A stretch of DNA of 64,000 bases from Tetrahymena elliotti 4EA (Eukaryota > Ciliophora > Oligohymenophorea > Hymenostomatida > Tetrahymenidae), in assembly GCA_000231825.2 (NCBI GenBank), contig JH720357.1:233171-297170 (forward strand). Reading direction: 5' to 3'. Made by a program: the position numbers and the translations under genes. The notes beneath the pieces were generated by a model. The model did not search any database. It saw only the letters and a list, made by a program, of their open reading frames with translations, and had not been told where the DNA came from. Positions 13,801-26,471 of this stretch are shown one piece after another; positions within the stretch are counted from its first letter, which is position 1, and every line of letters begins with the position of its first letter.

Positions 13801-13973
13801 TTAACAAACAAAGCGAATAAGAAATTTAGGAATATTATTTAAAGCTATATATCTGCCAATTGGAAGATAAGATGAAGCAGAGATCATACATTATCTAATA
13901 GCTCAAAGAGGATATTTATACAGTCACAAACTATGTATAAAAGAGAAACACTAGTTATTATAATGATATTTGA
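10818..13973 (+). CDS. Polycystin-family channel, copy 2, with coiled-coil tail
   Basis: Exons 10818-11552, 11611-12298, 12707-12934, 12987-13156, 13248-13403 and 13659-13973 splice in phase to 763 residues from the first in-frame ATG. Coding-like sequence extends further upstream, so the true start may be earlier. Family features include a first membrane helix (VFLLILLVINIEIMFLF) and an extracellular domain with YYMDFYNLLMFNKIRLTL. The segment SICIDYALFNPQGKYKGLTY matches the conserved polycystin end-of-domain pattern. Later helices follow (PVILLILIILAFYLVYNLY, FLILLLWMLITTFCLLTYF), then a pore-like loop (FSNFGDTYISLCQCFYSL) and a last helix ending in LMLNLFSAVVYKGY. The C-terminal 180 residues are charged and glutamine-rich, likely coiled coil. 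Sequence identity to copy 1 is low, so the duplication is old or the pair forms a heteromer; both are inference. Confidence 0.75.
12280..12516 (+). repeat. Duplicated exon-donor junction within an intron
   Basis: The end of exon 2 of polycystin copy 2 and its donor (tactttaagttaggtaa, 12286-12302) recur as tactttaagataggtaa at 12499-12515 inside the same intron. This suggests that the 408-nt intron 12299-12706 grew by a tandem duplication that included the splice site. The second site retains a GGTAA and could act as a decoy donor. Confidence 0.5.
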
Positions 13974-14182
13974 ACAATTTTTCATGTTTGATAATTAATT
14001 AATTTATTCAGATTTTGCTTTTTAGTTGTATTTTGAATTTATTTATTTTGAAAAAGAATTTTAATTATTGAATAAATATATCAAATCTATTCTTTTCACT
14101 TTATTTCTGAACTCAAAATAATCAATTATTTCAGATGATTTATTCATTCATTAAGACAAGCTTTAAAACACTTCTTTTGCCA

Positions 14183-14335
14183 ACCTATAAAGGGAAGAGT
14201 GCGTTGCTGGAACCAAAATTGAAAAATCTATAGGCCATCACTCATTTTTACAAAGAAATAATGAACTAAAATTTAATTTTCAAAGGAATGACAAATTAAA
14301 AATTCAATTTTTAAAAAAATAATATTTAAAATATT
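14183..14335. repeat. Dispersed repeat, copy 1 (candidate structured RNA)
   Basis: Matches 36680-36805 over about 130-150 bases, with the core ataaaggg ... gagtg ... tgg ... ggccatcactcattttta. GAGTG (14197-14201) can pair with CACTC (14239-14243), and TGG (14208-14210) with CCA (14235-14237). A run of T follows. It could be a small RNA gene or a piece of a mobile repeat. Confidence 0.45.
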
Positions 14336-14924
14336 TAATTTCTTTCATCTAATATGTTTTGAAATTACATGTACATTATGTAGTTAATCAATAATCTTCA
14401 TCTATATCATCACCTAAATTTTCATAAACCTAATCATCTTATTCTTATTTTCTGCCTAACTTATTTTACAATATAAATACATTTATAAATTAAGCATTAT
14501 CATGCTAATAAAGCCTTAGAGTCTTAAATTGGATGCTAGTCACTAAAAATAAAATATAATAATTTTCTCAAAGTTAAATAGTCTAAAGTCTTTAAATTAA
14601 CCTTATTCTATGATGCATTCTTCAAAACTAAGAAAGATCCGATAAATTTCCTAATAACTGAATTTAAGTCCTAAAAAAATTTTTAAAAAAGAAATAGATG
14701 TTGCTAAACTAATATTTAAGTTTTTACTAATTTTCATATTGATTTCCAGTAAAATTATTAACATCTTGATAATAATAAAAATCTAATTTAGCCTAACACC
14801 TTAAGTGAAAAAAATATTTCAATTTTAATTATCAACCACTTTTATTTACAAACAACTGACTATTTTCTGTTGATTTAGTTTTTTATTTTATGTTTTTCTA
14901 TTTCTTTTAAATATATTTTTATTC

Positions 14925-15360
14925 ATATTTATTTTTATAATTCTTTAAAAGTTGCAATAGAATTGGTAAAGATGGTCCATAGGGAATAGGATCAAGCTGA
15001 GCACAGTGCTCGAATCTCTAAACTTTGACTCTTAACCTTAAGTAAAAATATTGTTTCAATACTTATTATTCATTTTGAATGAACAATAGAATAAATAAAG
15101 ACTTTAATTTATGATTGATTGATTATTTTTGGTTGGTTGGTTTACTTGATATTTGTCTAACATTCATTAACTCTGATTTGTTATTATCAGATTTAATTGA
15201 AATTTTTATGTTTTTCTCATTCTTTAATGTTCATTTATTTGATATTTATTTTATAATTCTTTAAAAATCATCATAATATTGGTGAAGTGGTTTTTTTTCT
15301 AAGGATTCGGATCTGAGTTAGCAAAATTCTCTAATCTCTAAAATAATATGAACTACATTA
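14925..15360. repeat. Duplicated block with tRNA-like A and B box motifs
   Basis: Two related copies, each after ataattctttaaaa. The first carries tggtaaagatgg (about 14964) and gctcgaatctc (about 15008); the second carries tggtgaagtgg (about 15279) and a weaker ttctctaatctc. These resemble the internal Pol III A and B boxes of tRNAs at tRNA-like spacing. The flanking arms do not pair into acceptor or T stems, so a functional tRNA is unlikely; a SINE-like relic fits better. Confidence 0.3.
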
Positions 15361-16783
15361 ACTGCACAAACTACTTTAGCGCCATAAAGTAAAAGTAATT
15401 TCAAAACATATTATATGAAAGAAATTAAATATATCAAGTTTTTAATGATTTTTAATGTTATTACTGGTAGTTTCATTTCTCATTTTATTTACGCTTTCAA
15501 TTGATTTTGTGACAAATTTTATCAACGAATTCCAAGAGTTTTGATTTTGTTTTTTTGATTAAAATCTATTATTATTATTTAGAGTAGAGCTTTAGATCTC
15601 GAATAATATTTTTTTGGAGATTTTTTAATTTTATGATTATTAACTTTCTGATAAGATTAGCCAAACTATCAAAAATATACTTGAATACTTTTTTATTTTA
15701 TTCAATTGTATATTATATGCATTGAATGGATGAAGGACAGACAAACAGACAAACATAGAGAGCATACCATGAAAATAATTTTTTTAATTGATATTATTAT
15801 TCAGAAGAAACAATAAAAATAAAAATAATAAATATAGTAGAATAAATTTACTATTTTTAATATCTTTTATAAAATAATAATAATTTAAATAAATAAGAAC
15901 ATTAATTTTTTAATGCTTGTGTTTGGTATGAGTTGTGAGTGAGTGAGTATGCAAAATTTGGTTATATAAATAATATATTTTGGCTTTGCATTGTTCAAGC
16001 AAACAAAAAAAAAACAAATAAATTAATCTAAAAATTGTTTAATTTGCAAGTAAGAAAAAGAAATATATATATATGTTCAATTATTTATTTATCAATTTCA
16101 ATTTTTAGCATTTTTTATACTAATATTACATATTGAGAGTATGAGCAACAAACAATTAGTTAAATACAGATTCAGGCTCCATAACTATTTAAGCTTACTT
16201 CCAAATGAATTTAATCTTAAGAATTACTCTCAATATTGTTTAAAGAAATATATTCATTGATTTTTTTATTAATATTGAGGTCTTTTTGTTTATAAACTAA
16301 GTCGAATCCATAAAAATCTATATTTAATGCGTCTTAAATTAATTATTTTAGCTCAGCAAGTTTTGTCTGCGGATGTAGATTAAGCCTTAAAAATCTATTT
16401 ACAAATGTGAATACTAAAATAAGAGTAATTTGTTTTCTTTCATTAGCCTGGGTTTATTAAATATTAGAATTGGTATTTTATCGAGTACTACTATTACTAA
16501 TATTTTATATATTACTTCTAGTCTATTCTAGTTGTTGCTATGATTTATTATTCTAAGATGTCGCTGACTTAACTTTAGTACTTTATTAATTCATATTGCA
16601 TTTTTGAGGCGAAATTTGACTCAAATTTGTTTGTTTAGTTTCTTCCTATTATTTACTTACTTTTTAAAAATAATAATCTCTAAATATTTTTTTCTAAAAA
16701 GAATATTGATATTTGAACTTCTTTTAGAATTTAATTAACAAAGAATCTAGATAAATAGAATTAATAAAATCATTTTTAATATT

Positions 16784-19700
16784 TCAACAAATAAAAACTG
16801 CTTATATAAAGGTAGTTAAAACATTAATAAAAGGTAAATATTAGTATTAATTATGAATATTGGCTTTCCAAATTTCATTTAATTATTCAAATGCTGATTA
16901 TAAATTGTTTAATTATTTCATATTTTTTTGAAATTTTTTTTAGTCTTTTAGCAGAATTAAATAGACTTGCAGTAACAAGTTAAATGCACTATGGTTACTT
17001 TGACTCTTTAACTCTTAGCCTATTTTTATATTAATATGTAAAAAGAAAAATTAATAAACACTATTTACTTTCTTTTAAAGCACTGTGGAAACTTTAAATT
17101 ATTGGCACATAATCTCTATTATGTTAATTATTAAAGGAATCAAAAACAAAAGGCAAAAACTTATCCACAACTAATTTATCTTTTATGCTCTCTATGCACT
17201 CTATCAAGCTATCTAAACCTAATCTCAATGTCTGCTACATTTATTTCTTGTACTACTTCTAATGAGATGAGTCAGAGCTCAGAATTTTTTAATCTTCCAT
17301 CATCTTTTTGTCTATGGACTTAACTTTTTTTATAATTTCTTGGAGAAAATCATTCGAACAGAGCATATCAATGTACTTTTGTATCTCAAGTTTTTTGTCA
17401 GAGTTATTTACTGAGACAATGAACTCTTTATCTTCAATGAGGGATTTTAAATAAAAGGATAGCTGATAAAATACTTCACCTTACTGCAATAGACCTGCTT
17501 TCCATGTTTTGAAGATTGACATTAATGATAACTAAAATTCTATACAAATAACAACATTCTTTTGCTCTTCAAATAATGTTTAGAGCTTGCTCATGATAAA
17601 TTCATCCCTGCTGTTAGCATTCATGATTAATTGCTCAGCTATTTCATTGAGCACACGACAGAATTTCATCACTTTCATCTTGAGATTTTGCTCTGCCTCT
17701 TTTTTTATGAAATTTTCTATTATGTGTTAAGTAAATTTTGCACATTTTTATTCCAGATCTTCAAGTGAATCTACATTGTCTGAAAAATAAAAACTGTTAC
17801 TGTTAGAATAAAAAAACTGATTCTCTTTTAAGGTACTGGATTCATTTTTTATATAAAAGCCTTATTCTTAGAGGTTCTTCGATTCTATGTAATCGATTCT
17901 TGCCTGTCTTGGTGATTTATTTTTTTACAGCCTTCCGCTGGTTATTGGAATTGTTTAGTTATTAATAACATTGCTACTGTTTTAAGTAAAATTATTGCTC
18001 TCTAAAATAACTTAATTAACTTTATTGTACCCTTATAAAACAGTCTTCATGGTTGAAGCTATTTTCTCTTTAAATAACTAAAATTTCTACACAAACAATT
18101 TTAATACATAATTTTCCTCAAGGAATGCTTTATATTTAGAAATAAAATTTTGTTTAATGCTGTATTGCTCTAAAGACTTAGTTAGCAATGAAAGGAGGTT
18201 TTCCATTTAAGATTTATAGTTAATTTCATTCTTGTCTTCCTCTGACCTGTTTCGAGAAGCTGCTATGATGTCGCAATAATCTTGCATCATGGATTCATTT
18301 TCTTCTAATTTTTTCTTTAAATTCTATATAAAATGATCTTTATCACTAAGGTCTTATTTTAACTTGTGAAATTCCTCTTAGCTCAAATTAATCCTTTGAT
18401 TCAAAATATTGTGCAAATTTCCTTTTTGCTCCTCAATAATCTTTTATAAAAAAGAAGAATTAAACTCTATTCTAAACACTACTTAGTAAATTGATCAGTG
18501 AAAACTTTTATATTTTTCTCTAAATTATCATAAGAACAACAGGAAAAAATTCTAATTTTTACTTTCAATTATAGTAATTAACTTGTTTGTATTTTTTCAT
18601 AATTTACACATGAATTTAATGAATTCAGTTAGAGTGAGTCTTGAATTTGTTAAAATCTAAACATATATGGGATATGAATAAATTTAATCAATAATTATTG
18701 ATGTTAATGATTGGAATATTTCACTTAAATCAAAAATTTCGACATTTAAACAAAATTTTGTTTAAACTAATTTTAATTTATCTCTTTATTTGTTTGAATG
18801 AAATTCAATTCAGTAAATACAATCTATTCATTAATTGATTGATTAATAAACAAATTAATTGATTGATTAATAAACAAATTAATTGATTGATTAATAAATA
18901 AATTAATTGATTGATTAATAAACAAATTAATTAATTAATTAATAATTTTGCTTTAAAACTTAGAGCAATTTAATCAAATAATCAGCTTAGGCTGGCAATT
19001 TTTGAATTATTCTCTTTTTTAAAATACGTCTAATTGGATAAAATAATAAATTACTTTTTATAAATTATCTATGACAAGCTTCTGCTTATTGATTTCATCT
19101 TGCTACATACCATTCTGCTTTATAGCTTAATCTAAATCTAATAAGCTCTAATCAGCTAAAGTAAGAGATTGTTTGTTTTCTTGTTCCAATTTTATAATTT
19201 TATCTTATTGCTCCTTCAAGTCGATAACAATCTGTTCTATTTCAATCCTCAATCCAGTATTAGCCTCTTTTAGCATTTAATTTTCTTTTTCTATTTCAAT
19301 GAACCTGCTTATTTACTCGCTCTAGTTACGCTCTGATGAAACCAGCCCATTTTTAACTAAGTTTTATTGATTCAAGTGATTTCTTTGTGAACTACTGCCT
19401 GAAAATACAAAAAATCATTTCATAAAAGTATTTAAAGTAAAATAAAAAAAATAAATTTAATAGTTTAAACTTAAATAAAATTCCTACTGAGCAACTAACC
19501 ACTGTATTCAAAGTTTTAGCCAACCATTTAGTCTTCTAACATAATAATCTATTAAATTAGATGATCTTTCTCCAACAAATACTTTTCTCTCTCAACTTAG
19601 AAAAATAATTTCTCTTCTTCCAACTCTTCGATCCTTCTCTAAAGATATTCATCCTATCAAAAAATAAAAGTTTTTATTAAAAACCTTAAAAAAATTAAAT

Positions 19701-22602
19701 TATTTTAACAAACAAAAATTTAATCTCTCAAAAATTTTGAAATTTTTAATGTGTTTTTATTAAAATATGGTAAAGTATTTTGGAGTTTTATTTTGAAATT
19801 CTGTTTTCTGTATGGAAGAAAGAAAGTATGTATCTCAAAACTCTGACTTTATTGTTAAACTTAAATTTAAGTTAAATTTTGCAAATATAATTGACTGAAT
19901 TCCATTCCAACAAAAAGTATTTTATTTTCTTTATTTTGTTTTTATTCAATCAATAAAATAATACTATATCTTTGATTGTCCTTTAATTTGATTTTAAAGT
20001 CAAAATTTCAATGGGTGATCGACCATCAAAATTTGTAATTTATATTCAAGCTAGATGATCATCATCTTAGCTTAATAATTAATAAACTCAAAAAGTGACA
20101 AAATGGATGAAAGAAATCCTTTATGTTCAAAAGAAATGATTTATTATTTACTTTATTTCTTTCAGACTTTTCTAGAGCAAACTTTTCATCTAAAATTTTC
20201 TCGTATTACTTGTTCTTTTCTTGAAGAGAGTAAATTTTTCTTATGAGATTTTAATGCAAGTTGAAGTCGAAGAATTAATCTCCTTGTGTTTATTAATTTT
20301 ATGATGAGAGCCTACCCTCAAAAGTAATTTATTATTCAGAGTCTGTATTTCTGAAATATAATACATTATTATTGTTGTTATTTTAACTAGCAGTGTTTCC
20401 TCTACTGTCATCAATACCACTAAAAGAAGCCAATTTTTAAGGAGTGGAATCACTATCTTACCAATTTGGTTAGAAATCTCCTTTATCCTATAATATTTCT
20501 TTAATCTATTTATAAGCTTCACTCATAAAAAGATTCTCTTTTTCAAGTGTTTCTACTCTTGTCCTTTAACTGTAATCCCCTTAATTCTTTTACCTTATTG
20601 TTTCTTTACTATTTTAGGTTATTATTTCCTAAATTTCCTTGTCTTTTTAAGAATTAAATTGTATAATTTCATCTCTAACCCTTCCCAAACATTGCTTTAT
20701 CTCTGAATAACTCTGCAAATATATTGCCTCTCTGCTATCCTAATTAAAGAAAAAATAAAATTAACATCAAAATCTTCAAAAATTTGTTTTTCTAACAAAA
20801 AAAAATGAAATAAAATATTTTTATGTTCTCAACCACTCAAGAGAAAAACTTTTTACTCAAAAGCAAAGAAATTTTTTTATGAAATAATGCTTAAAGAGCA
20901 TTAAAAATTTATTTAGTGAGGGTAATAAATTAAATAATAATGCTTAAATAAGATTAAAATTTACTTTAGAGAGGGTAATAAATTCGATTTCGACATTGTT
21001 GATGTGCTGTTCTAGCTTATCAATAAAAACATCAAACATAATTTTCTACTCTATTAATGTTTTCATAGTTAATCTTTGGACTATTTAAGAATCTTTTATA
21101 AGCTAATAATGAATAAATTTTATTTCATTTTAAAATAAAAATGTAAGATACTTATGAGAGTTATATTGCTTTATATGATTGATCTTCTAATTTTTATTTT
21201 AATTCCTCTATCATCATAAGATATCTTTCAACTTCAGGTCTAATTGCAACTTCTTTATCAAAGACATCTTTTGAATAATCTAAAACTCTTTGAGCTTCAC
21301 TAGCCACCATTCTATCAAATTATTCAATAACCTACTTTTCTCTTTCCAAAGAATCTTCCAATTCAGATTCTAATAGCTTGATTTTTAACTCCATCTATTT
21401 GTATTCTTGCTCTTTTAAATTAAACAAAAATAATCAACCATTTTATTTTTTTCTTGCTTAAAATAATTATTTACAATTCTCATTACTATCAAAATCTACC
21501 TTTTATATCTAAGACTTGTTTATTCTCTAATGTATTTGGCTGGTGTTATTAAATTGCTACTTATTATCATCGAAATGAAGGTTGCTCACTGATTAACTAT
21601 TAAACTTTCTATGACTTAACTACTACTAACTTATTGATCTCTTTTTAGAAATGGGCTTTTTTTATGATAAAATATTTCTATTTGCAAATGATTAATCTAA
21701 TGTCTCATTTAAACTCTCTCTCCCTTTCCTTGGAGTACCTGAATTAGATTTCTTTTTTTATAAAATGTTTGTTAAACCGCTTTACACTAAAAGAAAAATA
21801 AATGAATTCAATAATAAAATACATCTAACAAATCTTGATTAAATACAAACAATAAATAAATTTGATCTTCTTAAAAACAAAATATTTTACATCAACAACA
21901 AACGAAGCAGAATTGACTGAGGTTTTATTGATTGGAGTGAATTTAAACTTGTTTTGATTTTCAATAACTTTTTTTAATAACTAAATTTCATTTTGATAGT
22001 GTGATTCTAAGTCTGTGATTGATTGTCTCAAATTAGTTATTTGAGCAAGTTTATCAGTTAATTGATTTTCTTTATATTCAATTTTTTCTTTGAGAATAGT
22101 TTCATTACTTTCAAATTATTTTAATTGCTGCTTTAAATATGTGATATCCTTTTAACTGTTTTTATTTTTTTAGCTCATCAAATCAATTTCTTATTGCATT
22201 TCATCAACTTGTTATTATAATAATTTATTTGTTTCTTTTTCTTCTTCAAATTTTGATGACAACTCCTTCTCCCTAGAGCTAAATTATCTAATTTACTGCT
22301 CCATTTCTGATTTAAACCTAGATGTATTTAAAGCATTTAACTATTTTTGAGCTTCTTTCCAATTCTTTTTAAATTGATCCCTTTCATTTTCACTTTCCTA
22401 CAAATCCTAAACAGCCTTTTCTAACTATTTAATTTACAAAAATAATAAACTTAACACTGAGTGTAAGGGTATACTATCATCAATTTACATCTTCTCTAAG
22501 CATTGAAATTACCATAGAAGCTTTTTATATTGCCTTATCTTTAGAAGTAATTTCCTCATTTAATTAATGTAGTTGCTATCCTAAATCTTCCTATTTATAC
22601 AT
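16784..22602 (-). CDS. Long coiled-coil protein of unknown family
   Basis: Ten exons: 22489-22602, 21891-22424, 21475-21751, 21152-21411, 20965-21102, 20152-20739, 19500-19653, 19055-19398, 17069-18464 and 16784-17019. They splice in phase to 1346 residues, ATG 22600-22602, TGA 16784-16786. Nearly the whole protein is heptad-like and rich in E, K, Q and L (for example LEKAVQDLQESENERDQF, EQLNEIWKANIHNQYQY). These parts are interrupted by a basic serine-rich linker (KKKPISKKRSISQQQ type, around residues 240-300) and asparagine-rich loops. There is no membrane segment or catalytic motif. Such proteins in ciliates are often basal-body, centrosomal or Golgi scaffolds, but I do not recognise the family and assign no role. 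The acceptor at 21751 and the acceptor of the 590-nt intron 18465-19054 are the least certain junctions. Confidence 0.7.
18831..18944. repeat. 24-bp minisatellite in an intron
   Basis: About four and a half copies of a 24-base unit built from ttaattgattgattaataaa followed by caaa, with one copy reading taaa. It lies within the 590-nt intron of the coiled-coil gene. Confidence 0.8.
20883..20984 (-). repeat. Tandem duplication of an exon-intron junction, second donor destroyed
   Basis: Two copies of a 49-base unit (20883-20931 and 20936-20984). The right copy holds the last codons of exon 20965-21102 and its working GTAAAT donor. In the left copy the corresponding bases read AAATAAAT on the minus strand, so the donor GT is lost. 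The duplication therefore lengthened the intron without creating a second usable site. Confidence 0.6.
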
Positions 22603-24224
22603 ACATATAATGGATAAAAATAATGAAAAGAAATGCAAAAATGAAAATAAAGAATCCAAATACATTTTCTTCTATTAGCTATTAAACTTAGATTTAGTAA
22701 CTTTCTATTGTTTGTTTACTCATTTAATAAATACGTTAATTATAATAATATGGATTTATAGTATATCTTTAATAATTTATATTATATGTTTTTATATGTT
22801 AGAATAGTGTTAATTATATATGTTTTGTTTGTTCGTTTAATTTTAATTTACTGAATGATGGATGAATGATAATATATTTATTACTTCAGATTATTTTTGT
22901 TAAAAATCAAAATTTGAATTAAATAGCACAGCACAATCAACTATAGATTTCGCAGAGATAATTAATTATACATAAACCTATCATCTTAGTAAACTAAATA
23001 AATTCAAATTATTTAATTTCAATTTAACAACTATCAAAAAACCTAACCTAAATATTTCAAACACAATAAATTAATATTATTTTTATTCATATTTTAAATT
23101 ATTTTTAATTAAAATTTAAAGAATTAATTCGTCAAATTAAACTCAAAGATATTACATTTTAATAAATAAATTTTAATCTGATTAGTTATTTTGTTTATTT
23201 CATCTTCTTTATTCCAATTTTTTTTAAATAATTGAAAATAATTTTTATTAAAATTTATTGTCTAAAATGGCTCATAATAATATACTTAGTTTTCACAGTA
23301 ATCAGTGCAATCATTTAATTAATTAAGTTCCAAATTTATTTTTTCTCCATAAAAACTAAAGATAAAAACTATTCAATACTATTTAAAACTTCAAATCCTC
23401 ATCTTTTAAAAATCTTTTGATTTAAATTCTGAATAAATCGATCGCTTTTTGGTTTATTTTATTACAATGAAATGAAAAAAAGAAAATAAGCTTTTCTAAA
23501 TCTCCATTTTTAATTAGAGTTTAAAAATATTTGATTTATTTCATTTTTTATATTGAAAGAAAAAATTTTACTTTTTTGAATAATTTAAATGAAAATACAT
23601 AATTTGTTTAAATTTCAACAGAAAAGCATTTTTAATTTTAATACATAGCCATAATATTTTTTTAATGAGTTTTTGTATATTAAAATCTTATTTATATTTT
23701 TGAAATAATTTGATGCTTCTTGTTAAGGTTACTATTATTATAAAGATATTTCTTTTATTAAATCATGGAACTTTTAAGAGTTTTTAAATGTACTTTTTCT
23801 ACCAAAGACTCAAAATATTTTTTGATTATCTGATATCCTTCGAGTGTAAAATATAATCCAGAAATCATCATTTAATGTGATTAAAGATTAATCCCAAGTA
23901 TAAGTATGTGAAGTCTTCATGAAAAGGGAATTTTTTATTAAGAATTATTTAGCATTATTTGGTGATAAAAACTAGAAAAGAGATAGTAAATTATAAAAAG
24001 AAAGAGGAAGTAAAGAAAGAAAGAATAGTAAAATCATAAAAAGACATGTTATTATTTATCAAAAGAAACATTTTTATTTTTAGAAGAATCAGAAAATATC
24101 TTTTGTTAGATATCCAGATCAAAAATTATTTAGAAACATTAAAAAATAATAAAAAATATAATTTATTAACAACTCCAATTTTCAAATACCCAAAAATTAA
24201 ATAAAGTTAATAAAGCAAAGTAAA
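22603..24224. other. Intergenic region between divergent genes
   Basis: AT-rich sequence between the coiled-coil gene (-) and the first M1 aminopeptidase (+), presumably holding both promoters. I see no exon, RNA gene or clear repeat. Confidence 0.45.
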
Positions 24225-26471
24225 ATGGATCCTATTCTCTTATAGCCCCCAGCCTAATTTAACAAGTCAGATATTTCTTCATTAGCTAATATCGATAGCC
24301 TTGTCTGTACTCACCATGATATCAATTTGAACATTGAGTTCGAAAAAAAGAGACTCTCTGGATCTGTATTATTAGCTTAGCTAAATAATATATTAATAAA
24401 TTTTGAATTTAGGTCACTTACCATCTTAACACCTTATAAAGAACCTCAGAAGTTGATTTGGATATTAGAAATATCCATGTTACTCGTGTAGTTTTAGACA
24501 ATGCTGAATTATCATTCAAGATAGTTAAATACGAAAAGATCACTCACACTTTAGGTGACTAATTGAAGATCACACTTAACACTCCTCTTGAAGTTGGAAA
24601 AACCATTCATCTCACTGTTGAATTCTACACTCTTGAATCAAAGGAATCTGCTTTGAACTGGCTTGAACCCTCCCAAACCTAAGGTAGCTTTTCCTCTAAA
24701 TTTAACTAAACGAATTGAATGTTTTTTGTAAAAATTCTAAAATTATTTTTTTTTTTGAAATAGGTAAATAACATCCTTACATGTTCACTTAATGTGAACC
24801 TATTTGGAATAGAACCATCTTCCCTTGTTAAGATACCCCTGCTATTAAATCTACTTTTACTGCTCACCTCACCGTTCCTAAGGTATTCAAGGCCTATGCT
24901 TCTGGTAGATTAGTTGGCCAAAAAGAAACCTCTGAAACTAATGTCGTAATAAAGAATTTATTTTTAATAAGTAATCAAGAAATTAATAAATTTAATATGA
25001 AATTTAGATGACTTTCTAATAAGATATCCCCATCCCATCTTATCTTTTTGCTGTTGTTGCTGGTCACTTGGTTGAACAAAAGAGTAATAAAATTATTTTA
25101 TATTATATTTGATTTAAATTTAACTTATTAAAATATCAATAGTCTCTGACAGAACTAGCGTTATTGCTGAACCTGAAGTTATTGATAAGAGTGCCAAAGA
25201 ATTAGAAGATATGGAAGTCTAATTGAAGGCTTTGGAAGATTTCATCACTCCTTATGATTGGAAGGAATATAAGGTTGTTGTTTTACCTCCCTCTTTTCCT
25301 TATGGTGGTATGGAAAATCCCCTCTTAACATTTGCTTCTCCTTCTATCATTGTTGGTGATAAATCAAGCACTGATGTCATCATCCACGAAATGGCTCATT
25401 CTTGGAGTGGTAATCTTTTCTCTTGCAAGAACTGGAACTCTTTCTGGCTCAACGAAGGTAAAAACTTAATTTGTATTTAAGTAATTAATCTTTAATGTTA
25501 TTAATAAAAATACAGGTTGGACTGTTTACTTTGAATCTGAAATTGTTAGAAGATTAAATGGTGAAGAAGCATACAAGGTAAATAAATAAAACATTTTTCC
25601 CTTAAATGAGAATTTTAAAATATATAAAAAAGACTAAATTTACTTTGTTGAATAATGATCTCATTGAAACTATTGATGATGTTGGTAAAGATCATTCTTA
25701 TTCTACTTTAAATCCTTAAATTGGATATGACAATCCTGACGATGCTTTTAGTACTGTACCTTATGTCAGAGGTGCTTAATTATTGACTCACCTCCAAGAT
25801 GTTGTTGGTACTGAAGCCTTCCAAAAATTCACTAAGTCTTTTGTCAATACCTTCAAGTAGATCTTAAATTAAAATTCCTAATTTCTTAACTAATTTTTTA
25901 ATAATTTAATAGGTTCAAGAGCTTAGACACAGCTGAATTTTTGTAATTCTTCAAGGACCACTTTGGCTAAGAAATTTATGAAAAGATTGACTGGGATTCT
26001 TGGATTAACAAAGTCGGATATCCTCCTCATCCTTTCAATTTGAAGAGTGAATCTGTCACAAACACCAAGTAAGCTGCTCAAGATTTCTTAGACAATAACA
26101 TTGTTAGTAAGAAGACCTGGGATACCTTTACTGTCTAATAAAAAATTATTTTCTTATAAGAAATCAACAAAAGTAATAGACTCACTTACGAAAAGGCTGA
26201 ATTATTAGAAAAGACCTTGGAACTTAACAGTGCTTTGAACCCTGAAATCTACACTTAATGGTTTGTTGGTGCTCTCTCAGTTAAGTATGCTCCAGTAATA
26301 CCTTATGTCCAAAAGCACTTAAGCTAACATGGTAGAATGAAATTCGTTAGAGGAATTTACAAATCTCTCTCCTAATATGATCATAAAATTGCAGTTGATA
26401 CTTTCCTTGCTAATCAATCTCTCTACTATGGTATCACTTATACTCTCACTAAGGCTGACCTTAAAATCTGA
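24225..26471 (+). CDS. Leukotriene A4 hydrolase-type M1 aminopeptidase, complete copy
   Basis: Eight exons (24225-24365, 24413-24683, 24764-24945, 25008-25083, 25143-25457, 25516-25577, 25633-25856, 25913-26471) give 609 residues, the usual LTA4H length. All family landmarks are present: GGMEN substrate motif ([15 protein letters not shown]), zinc site HEMAH with the third ligand in WLNEG, catalytic tyrosine in TVPYVRG (codon 25762-25764), and GRMKF carrying the C-terminal carboxylate-binding Arg and Lys. LTA4H-family enzymes are cytosolic zinc aminopeptidases; vertebrate ones also hydrolyse the LTA4 epoxide. The residue matching human Tyr378 is Phe here, so only peptidase activity is suggested. 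No signal peptide or membrane anchor is visible, unlike the next copy. Confidence 0.92.

Larger units (their letters stand above)
13974..16783. other. Intergenic region with dispersed and tandem repeats
   Basis: Both flanking genes end here, converging. The stretch holds a dispersed repeat copy (14183-14335) and a locally duplicated block with tRNA-like promoter motifs (14925-15360). It also holds an inverted repeat with arms atattgagagtat (about 16131) and attactctcaatat (about 16222). At 16360-16560 a plus-strand frame is open and reads like a short hydrophobic protein fragment, but no start or exon limits can be assigned. Confidence 0.4.

Noticed and set aside
14960..15025. Possible tRNA gene
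   Set aside because: A and B box words are present, but the acceptor and T-stem arms do not pair.
15129..15145. ggttggtttac, resembling the core of the Tetrahymena chromosome breakage sequence
   Set aside because: Only about ten of the fifteen strictly conserved bases match, and the sequence sits in a simple ggtt repeat.
20241..20522. Short minus-strand frame beginning MKLINRLKKYYRIK
   Set aside because: It is out of frame with a 588-nt exon of the coiled-coil gene that splices in phase on both sides.
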